Assembly (NCBI GenBank): GCA_951812925.1
Contig: OX638371.1
Coordinates: 36,182,101 to 36,246,100 of the forward strand
DNA: 64,000 nucleotides
Source of the DNA: Calliopum simillimum
Lineage: Eukaryota > Arthropoda > Insecta > Diptera > Lauxaniidae
Direction: 5' to 3'
Shown here: positions 19,726-31,900 of the stretch, piece by piece
Position numbering within the stretch: the first letter of the stretch is position 1
Layout: each line of letters opens with the position of its first letter
Notes under the pieces: generated by a model
The model's input: only the letters and a program-made list of their open reading frames with translations
What the model was told of the DNA's origin: nothing
Database searches by the model: none
Translations under genes and position numbers: made by a program

Positions 19726-20297
19726 ATTTTAACTAACTAAAAAAAATGGTTGTTAATTTGCTTTAAAAAATATTGAAATTGAAAAACCTTATTAAGTGCG
19801 TAATTTCAACTGAAATCCGTGTCGCACGCTGTATTCAGCACAAATTAAATTTCTGCGATGGCGATCAAGCAATACACTACCAACCAGATATCTTATTTAA
19901 TTTCATTTACAAATTTTATAGTTTTTAATTCCGGAGAAAAATTCTTTTCTTTTTTTGATTTAATTCACAAAGATTTTAATTTTTTTAAATGCGTACAAGT
20001 TTTCTCGAACGTTCACTGAATAAATGATGGCTGCTTGTTCGTTCAGCTTACTCGCTAGTTCAACTAGCTTCCTTTTATAGTTTCGTTATATTTTTTTCGT
20101 TATAATTTTTAGGTACAATTATACCTTTTCCCGATTGTTAACCCTTTCAGACCCAAATAACACAATTTTATGTTAAATAATTTTTTTAATAGGTTTAATG
20201 TTTAAAAGTCGGAGAATGGTGTAATTGTACCTAAAAATGCATCGTACTTGAAAACTTGAACTCAATTTTCTCCGGAATTAAAACCTGTCAAATAATA
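19726..20297. repeat. Spacer between two divergent Fanzor copies, with nested inverted repeats
   Basis: TTTTAATTCCGGAGAAAA near 19922-19941 is perfectly inverted at 20266-20284. Inside it, TTTTTAGGTACAATTATACC near 20106-20125 is inverted at 20218-20237 with one mismatch. The arms are unequal because about 135 extra bases lie on the left. The spacer separates the Fanzor start at 19725 from the relic start at about 20298, so it may be the upstream or terminal part of the element in inverted duplication, or a foldback inserted between them. Confidence 0.65.
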
Positions 20298-20567
20298 AGT
20301 CACGTAAAATGAAGAAAACCAAAAAGCTTTGCAACAATTCGTGACCTTAGGACAACAAGGTTCTAACTGCTAAATCTGTTGCATGCAGTTAGAACATTGT
20401 TGTCCTAATGCCGCGAATTACTGCCAAGTCCACAGTTGATGTGTGTAAATAAAGCGAAAGCATCTAGATATATCCATTTGCGTTAAAAAGACAAATCATG
20501 CGATTGCACTGTGTGTCAGTTCCACTAAAATTGCCCTAATTCCCCAATGAAAGGCTACAGACGTAAA
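20298..20567 (+). pseudogene. Decayed second Fanzor copy, opposite orientation
   Basis: Bases 20471-20567 match the plus-strand complement of the intact gene at about 18295-18435 (residues around YICVEKTNHAIA to MKGYRRT). About 37 nt are deleted between the Ala codon of NHAIA and the CVGSTK block, and one G is lost before the SPMKGY block, breaking the frame. About 170 bp upstream, GTCACGTAAAA at 20300-20310 matches the first codons of the intact gene, with similar flanks. Nearly all the body is missing. The internal match is strong; the N-terminal match is short and less certain. Confidence 0.75.
20337..20420. repeat. 84-bp hairpin within the Fanzor relic, copy 1
   Basis: The arms 20337-20371 and 20386-20420 are 35 bp each and complementary with a few mismatches (core CTTAGGACAACAA / TTGTTGTCCTAA and GTTCTAACTGC / GCAGTTAGAAC), with a 14-base loop. 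Copy 2 follows at 20579-20662. Confidence 0.85.
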
Positions 20568-20578
20568 TTACTTTCAAC

Positions 20579-20662
20579 AATTTGCGACCTTAGGACAACA
20601 ATGTTCTAACTGCTATACCTTTTGTATGCAGTTAGAACATTTTTATCCTAATGTCGCTAATT
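20579..20662. repeat. 84-bp hairpin within the Fanzor relic, copy 2
   Basis: The arms 20579-20613 and 20628-20662 repeat the design and sequence of copy 1 in the same length and are preceded by the same CAACAATT. The two hairpins bracket the internal Fanzor fragment with 158 bp between them. They may be tiny palindromic MITEs or structural parts of a Fanzor-bearing element. Confidence 0.85.
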
Positions 20663-22734
20663 GTCATCAAAATAATGAAACATCAAAGTCAATGCTATTA
20701 GTCATTGATTTCAATGCTAATAATTATTTAACTTTAAATTTAAACCTTGAAGTTGTATTAGTTATTATATAATAAATTAAATTTATTTAATTAGTTATAA
20801 AAGTCCTTTACAAATAAGATATATATATGCATGATATACACATATAAAATTTGCAACTGCATGAAAGTGTAAGCATATTGCAGAGTTTTAAAACATAAAA
20901 TTAATGTATTCACTTTTGCTTGCATTAATTAATGCAGAGATTTTAGAATTATTTGTGTTCATTTAATATTGACAATGCGTTTGTTTTAACGATTTATACT
21001 TTTCTACTTTTAAAACTAAGATTTTCATGTGTTGTATTATTCTTTTTTTAATATTCTTCAGTCTCCACACACACTTAACTAAATTTTCAAGTTCAACATT
21101 TTCTTTGAATTGTAGCTTTAAATGTTTTCCAATTTTGTTTTAGTTTCCTTTATTTTTTTTACTTTACTTTTTTTAACTCCAATGATATATATAAAAAATA
21201 TACAAATTATTTTATTTTTAGTTATTTCATAAGCTTTACTATTTACCTATTTCCTCCTGTTTGTGTTAAATTTTTGATTTTTTTTTTTTAGAAAATATAA
21301 CAACTTCAATTAACATTTGTTTTTTGTTCATTTTTATTCAGAGTTTTTAGATTATTCAGTTTCTTAACACAATCAGATTTTTTTTTTAATTAAACTTAAC
21401 TATTAAACTAACATAAGTTTTAGCATAAAATTAACAACTTTAATATGAAAATGCAATACTTGCATTTAATTAAAATGTCTTGATATTTATTATATTTATT
21501 ATTATTTTCTTTTATTTATTCAATTAGATAGAATTGCATGAATATTCAATCAAGTAAATAAAAAAAAAAAACTCATAAAAATTGCAAAATTAACATACTA
21601 TACATTATAAAAAGAAATAAAAACTGAAAAATTATACTTTTTTGTCGTCCATTATCAAAAGCAAAATTATGTTGACGTGAAAATAGACCAAAAGCAAATA
21701 GTTGCATCGAAACATTTTTTTATAAACCGTAATACACTTTTTTTTAATTAAAATTGTGTGTTTGATTCACTAGGACATATGATTTATACTCTGAAAACTA
21801 AAATACGTCACAGTTTTAAAGCTATATTTGAGCACAACAAGAATTTTGATCGTGTTACCATGTACAAATGTTAAAATTACTTGAGAAAATACAATTAGTT
21901 CTGAAATGCATTTAAAAAAAAAAGAAAACTTACAGGCAAATTTTTCAAGTGATTGAAAAGAAAATCTGGGGCTGAATCGCCGCATCAGTGAGCGCACAAT
22001 TTGTGACGTAAAATCATGAATTTAGTAATGCAAAATACATGTGAAACACATGAGTTTACTTCACGAGTTGTACGTTAACGTTGTAACGTCGATTCGATCC
22101 CAGCATAGTTCTTTTGCCATTTCGAAACGATTCGGTCGAAATGTTCAATAGCTGTATTTAGGGTCTGCCTTTAAGCAAATGATGATCCATATTTATTTTT
22201 AGTGTATTTTACAACGACAACAAATAATAACTTCAGTTTTTATAAAATAAATTTGGCATTGCCCTTTAATATTTTTTTGCTATTTATATATAAATTTATA
22301 TTTTCGCTTTTATACATAATATTTCCATTATTATAATATACAAAAACTAAGGTATGTTGTTTAATTTAAAGCAGTTTTCGCATTAAACTTTAAGAAAATT
22401 GTTTCATTAAGAAAAGTAAAGAAACAACAAAAACCTAGCCTACAATTTATTTTGTTATTACAAACTACACCACGTAATATTGTAGTTTAATATATATATA
22501 TATATAAGTATATATAGTAGTTAGAACTGTTATTTTTGTTTGTTTTTTTTTTTTTTTTTCATTGAAATTAATAATTATTTATATTAATTTAATAGTAGTG
22601 AACAAATTGATCAATTCAATTCAAAATCGATTATTTATAACAACATCTATAATAATTCTTAGAACATATTTATGATTTTGTTAATATTTAGATGATGAAT
22701 ACAACCACAGTTACTGTTGTTGTAAATCTAATTG
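20663..22734. other. AT-rich stretch downstream of Cdk12
   Basis: Very AT-rich DNA with poly-T runs, a TA run near 22490-22512 and no coding frame. The part next to 22735 is probably the Cdk12 3' UTR (many TTTATT, that is AATAAA on the minus strand, so no single poly-A site can be chosen). A MITE lies at 21967-22105. Confidence 0.4.
21967..22105. mobile_element. Short MITE, copy 1 (inverted second copy at 39448-39575)
   Basis: CTGGGGCTGAATCGCCGCAT at the left and CGTCGATTCGATCCCAG at the right are imperfect inverted ends. The interior GTGACGTAAAATCATG and CACGAGTTGTACG match the second copy closely in opposite orientation. Confidence 0.7.
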
Positions 22735-22900
22735 CTAGACATTTTCCGCTACATTTCCACCATGTGTTTGTTGATATTTTATTGAAGCTACTGTCACAGC
22801 ATTTGGTATCGTTTCTTGTTGTTTTCGTAGCTGTCGTCGGCGTTCTTTGCTCCATAGTTCGTGACAATCCTGCCATGTTGGTAGTTTTGGTGTAGGCATC
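22735..22900 (-). CDS. Cdk12: Cdk12 coding exon 8 (C-terminal extension)
   Basis: Acceptor TTCTATAG at 22901. After the split Glu codon it reads [20 protein letters not shown] and RRRQLRKQQ, the extension helix region seen in CDK12/13, and ends with TAG at 22737-22735. Confidence 0.9.
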
Positions 22901-25900
22901 CTATAGAACGGAAAAAAATTTTGCGAAATTATTAATTTATTCTTAAAAATTATTATTAGCTAAGTATCAAATTATTCTAAACGCCCTTTATACTGGGCGG
23001 GCACAAGGCATTTATTTTGGCGTTTTCGATGTTTCCATACAAAGCCAACCATAAGGCTACTTGAGTATTTTCAGACAACAGCACTGAAAACCAAAATCTA
23101 CTGCGTATGCATTAAAAAAAATGGAGAGGCAGTCTTCTGGACGTACGTGCAAGAAGCGCCGCTGACATCGGCTCCGACCAACATCTTTTCGTCGCGATTA
23201 TTAGACTAAAAGTTGTCGATATCAAGCGTCTAACTAAAGAACGACGAGATCCGTATGTCTTTCGTAGAACTTAAAAAAAAAACCGATTGACTGTTGACGC
23301 ATCATGAAGAGCTGCAAAGTCTGCCTCAGGCGGAAGGAAATAACGCCCACAAAAATAAAAAAATCGACATAAAGCGCAAAATTAAAAAAAAAAAAGCGAA
23401 ACAAATATAAATGTGGGCGATACTCGATTTGGAAATAACGCCCACAATTCATTTATATGAAAATAATTTGAGTGTTATTTGATTCGTTAATTCTTTTTTT
23501 TTTAGTGGTTACTTTTTATTTTTAACGAAATAAAGCCTACATTGTATATATTTGTATAAAAAAATGTAGCCGTAATTTCGTTTTCTATTTTTTATTTTTT
23601 ATTTAATACTGGATGAGCAAGGAAAGGAGGTGAAGCGCGAAGAGAACAGAAATACTATTATCCTAAAACCTAAATTCGCCTCTGCTTTTTAACTTCTATG
23701 TTCCCACTTTGGTCTCATACGCTGATGACCGTACCAAAACAGCCAAAACAGTTTTGGGGGCCGAGCAGAGGATTAATGCGTATTTTGGTATTGTTGAGCA
23801 ATACTTAGATGATCGAGTGTACTTCCGGAGTCATAGGGTTGCCATCTTGTACTTCCTGCCCGACTCCTGGGACCCTGAAGTGTGAGATTCACTGGCACTT
23901 AATAAAGTGCTAACTCATTCACCATACTAAAAATCACTTTCGAGGGAGGCAAGGTGCACATTTGCACAATTTCGTTCGGGATACTCCATCATCTTGATGA
24001 GTTACAGGGCCCGAATCATTGAGGGCACCGCGGACCGGTGCCAATTATGCAGTAGTAATCCGCACGACAGTTCTCATTCTCCCTCCCGTCCGACCAACCT
24101 CACTCCGACTGACCTCTGGTCCCGCCCAGTAGAGGTAACCCACTTTCTGGGCCTCCCGAATTAATCTCGGCCAGATTTTCAATTTTTTTTATACCCCAAA
24201 CTAGTAGACGAAAGGAATAATTGTTTGTCTAATTTACAGACCGATGAAATAGAGGAAGCTATCCAAGACATGAAGGACAAGAGCGCCGCCGTCATTGATC
24301 AAATTTTCTATGTAACGTTTTTTTTTTTGGGGACAGTGGTCCAATTGTACGTGACTAATAAGTCTTTTAATTATCCCCTCCAAAGGTAGCTGACGTTAAA
24401 CCAAGAACGTCAAAGAGAATGGCTCATAAAGTTTCCTGCATCAGGCAAAGGACATGAAACAAATTTATTTAATTTAAATTAAACACAAAAAAAATTACAC
24501 CTTATTTGATCATTTCTCAAACTAGCATTAAACTTACTCGTCAGGATTGACATTCTTCAGCCAAGGTGATTTAAGTGCGTCTTCTGCTGTTATACGTTTG
24601 TCTGGATCCAACTCCAACATTTTATCTAGTAAATCTAAAGCAGGTATTGGCATAAATTCAAAGTCTTCCCGCAGTCGACGACGATGCTGTTTTTTTTGCT
24701 TGAGCGTATGGAAGAGCGGCAATTTGATGACATTTGGCCAAACAGCTGGAACAGCAGAACCGCATATTTTTGATATGGTTTCTAGCTGTGCCATTTCGGC
24801 ATTAGCTTGAAAGAGTGGACGCTTCAAAAACAGCTCACCCAAAATGCAACCACAAGACCAAACATCGATTGATGGTCCATAGCGTTCTTCACCCAGTAAT
24901 AATTCTGGGGGGCGATACCATAACGTTATTACTTTATTTGTATACGGTCGTTCTCGATCTTCGGCATTGTAAAGCCGAGCTAATCCGAAATCAGCAAGTT
25001 TTACTTGACCCCTGTAAAATTGACAAAAGAAAATATAAAAGCCGTCCTTTAAATGATTTGAGAAGCAAAATAGTTCGGCTAACCTTTCTTATTTGTTTTT
25101 TATTACGTTTTTTAAATAAATTTTAAGTCTAAAATCAAATAGAAAATATGAATTATTTTCTATTTGATATTAATTTCCTTTAAGTTTACCTGCCATGTTA
25201 TTAATCTTGTAATTAGGTTATTGGTTATTTTCATAGCAAATGATTGCCGACAATTTTCATGATCTCTATTGTAGTTAGAGAATGATCGTTTTGCATCGCA
25301 TTCTTCTATTTCCAAAGGAAGCATTATTTATTATTTATTAACTTATTAATTAATTAATTTAGCTATTTATAATATTAATTTTTAGTGAAAGATTTTGCAC
25401 TAACACTAAATGAATTTCTAGATAGTGAACATTTTTATTAGCACTAAGTTCACTGAAAAATTAAATTTATTGCGAAACCCCCAAGTCTGCTATTTTCTAT
25501 TTATATTAAACCACAAAATTTTTTAAAGAAATCAGAGAAGTCGAGTCAAAATTAAATTAAATTAAATTGTAAAATGTACATTTTCACTATACTCACTTAT
25601 TATTCATTAAAATGTTTGAACATTTAATATCGCGATGTAAAAAATTTTTTTTGTGGCAGTAATTGAGTCCATCCATTAATTGTTTCATTATGCTGGCATT
25701 GTTTTCCTCATTGAAATCCACCATACCTGATTCAAGCAGACCCATTAAGTCATGGTCCATATATTCAAACACTAAATAAAATGAACCCTTATCTTTGCGG
25801 AATTCCAGCGCGTCTTGTTTATCGGTTACTATTTCATGTAAATTCACAATATTTTTGTGGTTCAATTGACGTAAAATCTTTATTTCACGAACGGCGGTAA

Positions 25901-28900
25901 TAGGAAATCCTTCTTTTTCGTGCTCAAGTCGGACTTTTTTCAACGCAACCATCTCGTTAGTGTGATGATCACGTGCTTTGTACACCTATACAAAAATAAC
26001 AAATATTGATATTAAAAGAAGTATACTTCTGCCATGAAGGCGTAGTGGTATTAAAATAAAAAAAGTGTAGTAGGGATATTAATTATCTTTTGCTTTGGGA
26101 AAATCAAGGACAAATAGAAGACATTTCTTTTTTAATTTCATGAATCGCTTTCCGCTTAATCGTTTTGCTTTTGAAATGCTACAAGTTACTGGGCCTTATC
26201 ATGAATTTATCTGGAAGTTCCCTCTCAAGAATATATTCCTTTCTCGAGAGGGAAAATTTGCAGTCCAGTGAATATTTTGGGAATCGAAATTCCTTTTCAA
26301 TCAGGGATACTTTTTTTCCTACTTTTCGCCAAAAAACTACTATGTAGCCCTGATTGATTTTGACAGCTAATGTTAAAAAAAAGATCTTGATTTCATCAAA
26401 ACAAAGTAAAAAGAGTTTTCGGAAGTGCTAGTTGTACTGCGCGGTATATAGTTTGGAGCGCAACACAAAACTGATTGCTGCGCTATTTACTTGAAGATTG
26501 CGCAGCAGCTGTTGCCGGGTGCATTCATGACTACTTGACTAGAGAAGGGTTCCCAGGAGCTAACGCTTCTAACTGAGATTGCTTGGCAGTAAAATTTCAA
26601 AAGTTAAAAATTAATAAAGCGTTTCCCATAATTCACACAAGATTTAAATTTCCCGCGATTTGTGCTGTGAAGTGTTGACAGCTGACAGTTTAGGTTGAGT
26701 AAAAATATATTGAAGAAGGATATTCAACGCTGCATCAACGAAATTCAAACACATGAAGTTCAGCCATTTTGATGCAAAATGGTAATGGAAAATTTCGACA
26801 AAAGAATACGTATGTGCCAGATAGCTATTCCATACAAAACTTCATCCGATGTACTTTTTGTTTTAATAAAAAAAAAAAAAATGTGTTTTAAAATCTTACG
26901 TGAATTATGGGACACCTCAATATTCCATTATTCACTATTTCCCTACCTGCCCATATGTGCCCTCGCCGATTTGAGCAATCATTTCGAAAACATCAACGCA
27001 ACGTTCACCCCAATCTCGCACATTATTTCGTGAGTCACGTCTATTTAGTATGACTGGACGCTTTCTTTTTATTGTACCAGATGCCTGACTGCTTGATCTA
27101 GCTCCGGTTTTCGTTGTATTCTTAACATTATTTCCAGCACTACCAGTGCTACTAATGGCATCAAAATCTTCAGGACTATTTATTATTTCATCACCGCTCA
27201 GTTCTTCACTGCCTGGAACCATAGGTGGCATTGGTAGATTGAGTAAACTCTTATTAGCACCAGTACTGGTGTTGTGTAAACTGGAAGAGTTTATTGTGGA
27301 AAATGCCGCTGCGGATGAACTGCTGCTACTTCCAGATAATGAATGTTTTGTTGCACGCACTAAATTTGCTGTTACCGTCGTAACACCTGTAGACGGTGAT
27401 GTGATTGTATCCTCAGGTTGCGGCGGACTTGGTGTTGGTGCATTGGCCAAATCAGCAACACTAACACCTGGAGGCATAGGCAATGCTGTAAGGCTTTTTG
27501 GTTTCTGATTGGATTTCGATTCAGGTTGTTTCTGAGCGCTTATAGGAGTCACTGAAGAAGACGCTATATCAATTGTTGAAGTTTTAATTGCCGTTGTTGT
27601 GGAGCTACCACTATCAATAGTGTCTGCATCACCTGCTCTTGGCATGGGAATGTTTGTTATATCTACAGAAGCTTTGGCATTAACACCATTTGGGGCTATT
27701 GATAATATTGAATCAGATACTGCAATTGTTGTTGTTTTAATGCCAGTCGCCTCGATTGCGTTTGCAGCCTCGCCTGCAGTAGGTGCTAACACGCCTGGTG
27801 TGGCACCATCTGTGGAGGAACTATTGTCATTTATAACTAAAGCACCATTGCTATTGCTGTTCTCCTCTTGCCTTTCAATAATTTCCTGCAAAGTTATATA
27901 ATTTGAGAATAAGAACGAAAAGTTGTTTGTATATTTATTCAAAATACCTGCAATGCCTTGTTACGCTTATGACGATCCTTCACCAACTCTGCAAATAAGC
28001 TTGTCTCGCTAATTTTCTTGCTGTACTCAATTCGTTTCTGTTTAATATCACGTGATGTGGGTGATGGTGGTGAGGTTGAACGACTGCGTGAACTAGTACG
28101 TCCGCGATCTTTGCGATAACGTGATGATACCGAAGGCGAACGTGAATCATGATGGCGTGCATGACGCGGTGAACGACTTCTTGAATATCGTTCACGTTTT
28201 GTAGAACGTGAACGTATTGGAGAAGGTGATGATATAATGAACTTGTGTTTATGGGCGCGGGTACTACGGCTTTTTGTTGGGCTTGGACTTCTTAAATAAA
28301 AACAAACAAAAAAAATTATTGTCGTTAATGAAATATTTCACATATTGAAGCGGTATTGTACTTAATTACGATCATTTAAACAAATCTGCATTTTATTCCT
28401 TACAATTCCGCCCTTTGAAAATCGCAAAAAACCCATTACTAAGTCTTAAAAATATTCTTAAAAAATTGATATTTTTCTACCAAAACACCAATAAATTTCA
28501 TTCTTTACAATAGATGGCTTGAAGTCATGAGTCAAAAAATCAATAGTTTAGAAGTTAAACGATTTGCCCTTTTAAATCGCATTTTTTAAGCTTTATAAGG
28601 TTGGGTTTCTTCTATTACAGATTTTTATTTTTTTTTTGTTTTTAAATTATTTTTTACCTCAATTTTGCGAAAATGGACGGGGATTAAAACAAAAAAATAC
28701 AGCTTTGCATATTTAATGGGCAGTCTAATGGACACGCCATGATTGTAATATTTAAAACACTGCATCATTAATAGAGTAAAAGAAAAAATTATTAATGCGG
28801 TTTCCAAAATTTTGGAATTTTATAGATTTATACCTTTTTTTTAAACAATACACATCATACCTGGAGAAACGTTTGGAAGTATACTTTTCTTTACTGTAAC

Positions 28901-31900
28901 GTTCATAGTCATTGCTGCTGCGAACTTCTCTGTAACTGCGAGATGACGAGGCTGTAGCTGTGGCTGCGGTGGAGGCATAGTAACGTCCTCCTTGTTCGTA
29001 TATAGTTGAAGTGGAAGTACGAGTTTCATTAATTTTTCTCCTTTTATGCGGAGGAGTAGTTGGTTGATGATGATATCGATCTAATGAAAGCAGAATATGT
29101 AAGTGCATAGTTATATGAGTACAAACATTTCAAATAAAGACCTGGAGATATGATATTAAGCTTTCTAGAATCAGCAGGACCTGGACCAGGACCTGGACCA
29201 GTGTGTCGCTGATGAAAATGATGACCACTACTGTTACTCATAGATCGATGATGATGCTGATGATGATGTTGTATGCGATCGTCACCTTTTGGACTTAGCT
29301 GATTACCATAAAGATAACGTGAATTGCGTGAGTCTCTCGGTGTATCCCTGTTGCCAGCGTAAAGTGGTGGCGTATGTGGCGATGTTGCGTTTGGAAATCG
29401 CATCTTTCCCGATGCACGTGGTGGCGTGCGATGACGTATTGGAGTAATGCGTCCACCTGTCAAATTCGTACGGTTAGAAACAGTAACCTGAAGATGATGA
29501 TGCGGTACTGAACTCGATGAAGATGCCGGCACACCAATCGCCGCTGGTGTTAGATTTGTAGATTCGGAGTAATAGCTGTTATTACTATTTGGACGCAGCG
29601 GTGGTGTTTCCGTAGATATAGGACTGTTCTCCTTGGGATGTGGAGGAGGAACGGATGTTGTGGAGGTTACGGAGCGATCCGGTGTCTTGGCAGATTTATC
29701 TAAAGAACGTCTTGGTGGTGTATAATGCCGTGTGTGTTCTAGTACATCATCCAAGTCATTATCAGATATGGATTCAATACTTGAGATTGATTTTTGACGC
29801 TTTCGTTTGCGCTTCTTTGATTTCTTGTTTCGTTTATGTTTTTTGTCTTTTTTTGCCTTCTTTCTTTTCTGCTGACGCTTTAATTCGGCTTCAAGTTCAT
29901 CAGTATCGATGGTGTCGCTTGATAGAAACCTGTCCAGATCGGCATCATCAACATCCAAATCAGAATCATCATCGTCATTTGGCAGCATGGGACTAGGCGG
30001 TACCTTCTCGTGTTTGCGTGGTGAACGATGATTTGATGTCTTGGAGCTGCTAATAGAAGATGTAGCAAGTGCAGGTGTTGTTCCTGCCACTTTGGTATTT
30101 GTCGTCACTTTAGTTGGATGTATTGAGGAATTTGAGGACGAATTAATAGGCGAACCGAGTATTATGCGACGCACATGATTAGGAGACAATTTCGACAAAT
30201 TATCTAGACTTTCATTGCGTTTTCGACTATAATAGAATAAAAAAACTATTATTAAAATATATGATATAAAAGTTTACAATTTGGTTTTCAATTCGACCAA
30301 GTATGAGTCATGACAAAAGCGAGTAGCGATTTGTCTTTTAATTTTTTTATTATTTTATCGCTTGTACTTAATCGGTTAATGTTCACGTCTACTCCTCATA
30401 TAAGCATTTTAAAACATTGTTTAAGAGGTAGGCGTGAACATTAACCATTTTTAATTTCGGACAGTCTAGTACAAGTGTTTTCTTTATCAAATTTCATGCA
30501 ATTAGCTTTATCCGTTTGGCTGTAATCGTAATTTCAACAGACAAGCGGAAAAATATACCAAAAGTCCAATCAGGGCTCAAAATAAAAATCTAAAAAATCA
30601 GGGAGACATTTTTTTATAACACATCGCACGTCCGCGCGAAATGCGTTTTCTATAGGATTTTGATGAGAGGTATCTCATTTTCTTCAGGAACTTACGCTGA
30701 TGTCAAATTTGAAAGAATTTTTAAAATCCCAACGACAGTTTTTTTTTTAAGTCGGGTAAAGTGATTTTTCAGTACAAAATTTTTGACCATTTTTTTTTAA
30801 AGACCAAAATTTTGAAAACAGAGGCCTAAGAAAAAAATGTAAGCCGCAAACTTTATTTTACAGATTTTTCCCTATCATTTGATATTAAGAACATAAAAAT
30901 GTAACTGCCGTAGAAAAAGTTATAACTTTTTGAAAATGAGAGTGTTTTTTTGGTAGTTTGCACACTAAAATCTATGTATGCCAGGTAGGAAAAAATTGAA
31001 ATCGAACTGTTGTGAACTAAAAAAAGGTGTCAAATTACTCCTGAGCACTTACTAAATAAGACAAAAAAGTTTTGAAAAAAAGTTCATCGACTACTGTTTG
31101 AAAAAAGTCGAAAAACGGTACATTTGTTAAAAAGCACAACAAAACAAAACAAAAATAGTAATTTTCGATGATTTTATTAGTGGTGAATTTGAATCTGGTC
31201 CCAGAACTGCTTTATCACGTATAGTTACCGTACCGTTTTTCGACCTTTTTCAAACAGTAGTCAATGAACTTTTTTTCAAAACTTCTTTGTCTTATTTAGT
31301 AAGTGCTCAGGAGTAATTTGACACCTTTTTTTAGTTCACAACCGTTCGATTTAATTTTTTTCTACCTGCACATATAGATTTTAGTGTGCAAACTACCAAA
31401 AAAACACTCTCATTTTCAAAAGGTTATAACTTTTTCTACGGCAGTTACATTTTTATGTTCTTAATATCAAATGATAGGGAAAAATCTGTAGAATAAAGTT
31501 TGCGGCTTACATTTTTTTCTTATGCCTCTGTTTTCAAAATTTTGGTCTTTAAAAAAAAATGGTCAAAAATTTTGTACTGAAAAATCACTTTACCCGACTT
31601 AAAAAAAAAACTGTCGTTGGGATTTCAAAAATTCTTTCAAATTTGACATCAACGTAAGTTCCTGAAGAAAATGAGATACCTCCCATCAAAATCCTATAGA
31701 AAATAGTTTTTTGCCTTAAATCGCGCGGATGTGCATCGGTTGATAAGTCCGTCTAACACACAGATGGTGCGAGAAATACAAAAATGCTAAATGTTTTTAT
31801 TGGTGTTTTACATAAACACACTGAACGTAAGCTCCAAACATCAATGTGTTTTCATTGCTGTTGTTGTAGCAACTTCAACTCCGGGTCTGTAAATTAGAAA

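Noticed and set aside
17690..20700. Terminal inverted repeats and target duplication of the Fanzor carrier element
   Set aside because: I compared the flanks on both sides by eye and found only short chance matches such as TTTCAATGCTAA; no boundary is supportable.
27146..27508. 120-codon plus-strand ORF
   Set aside because: Antisense shadow of Cdk12 exon 5.
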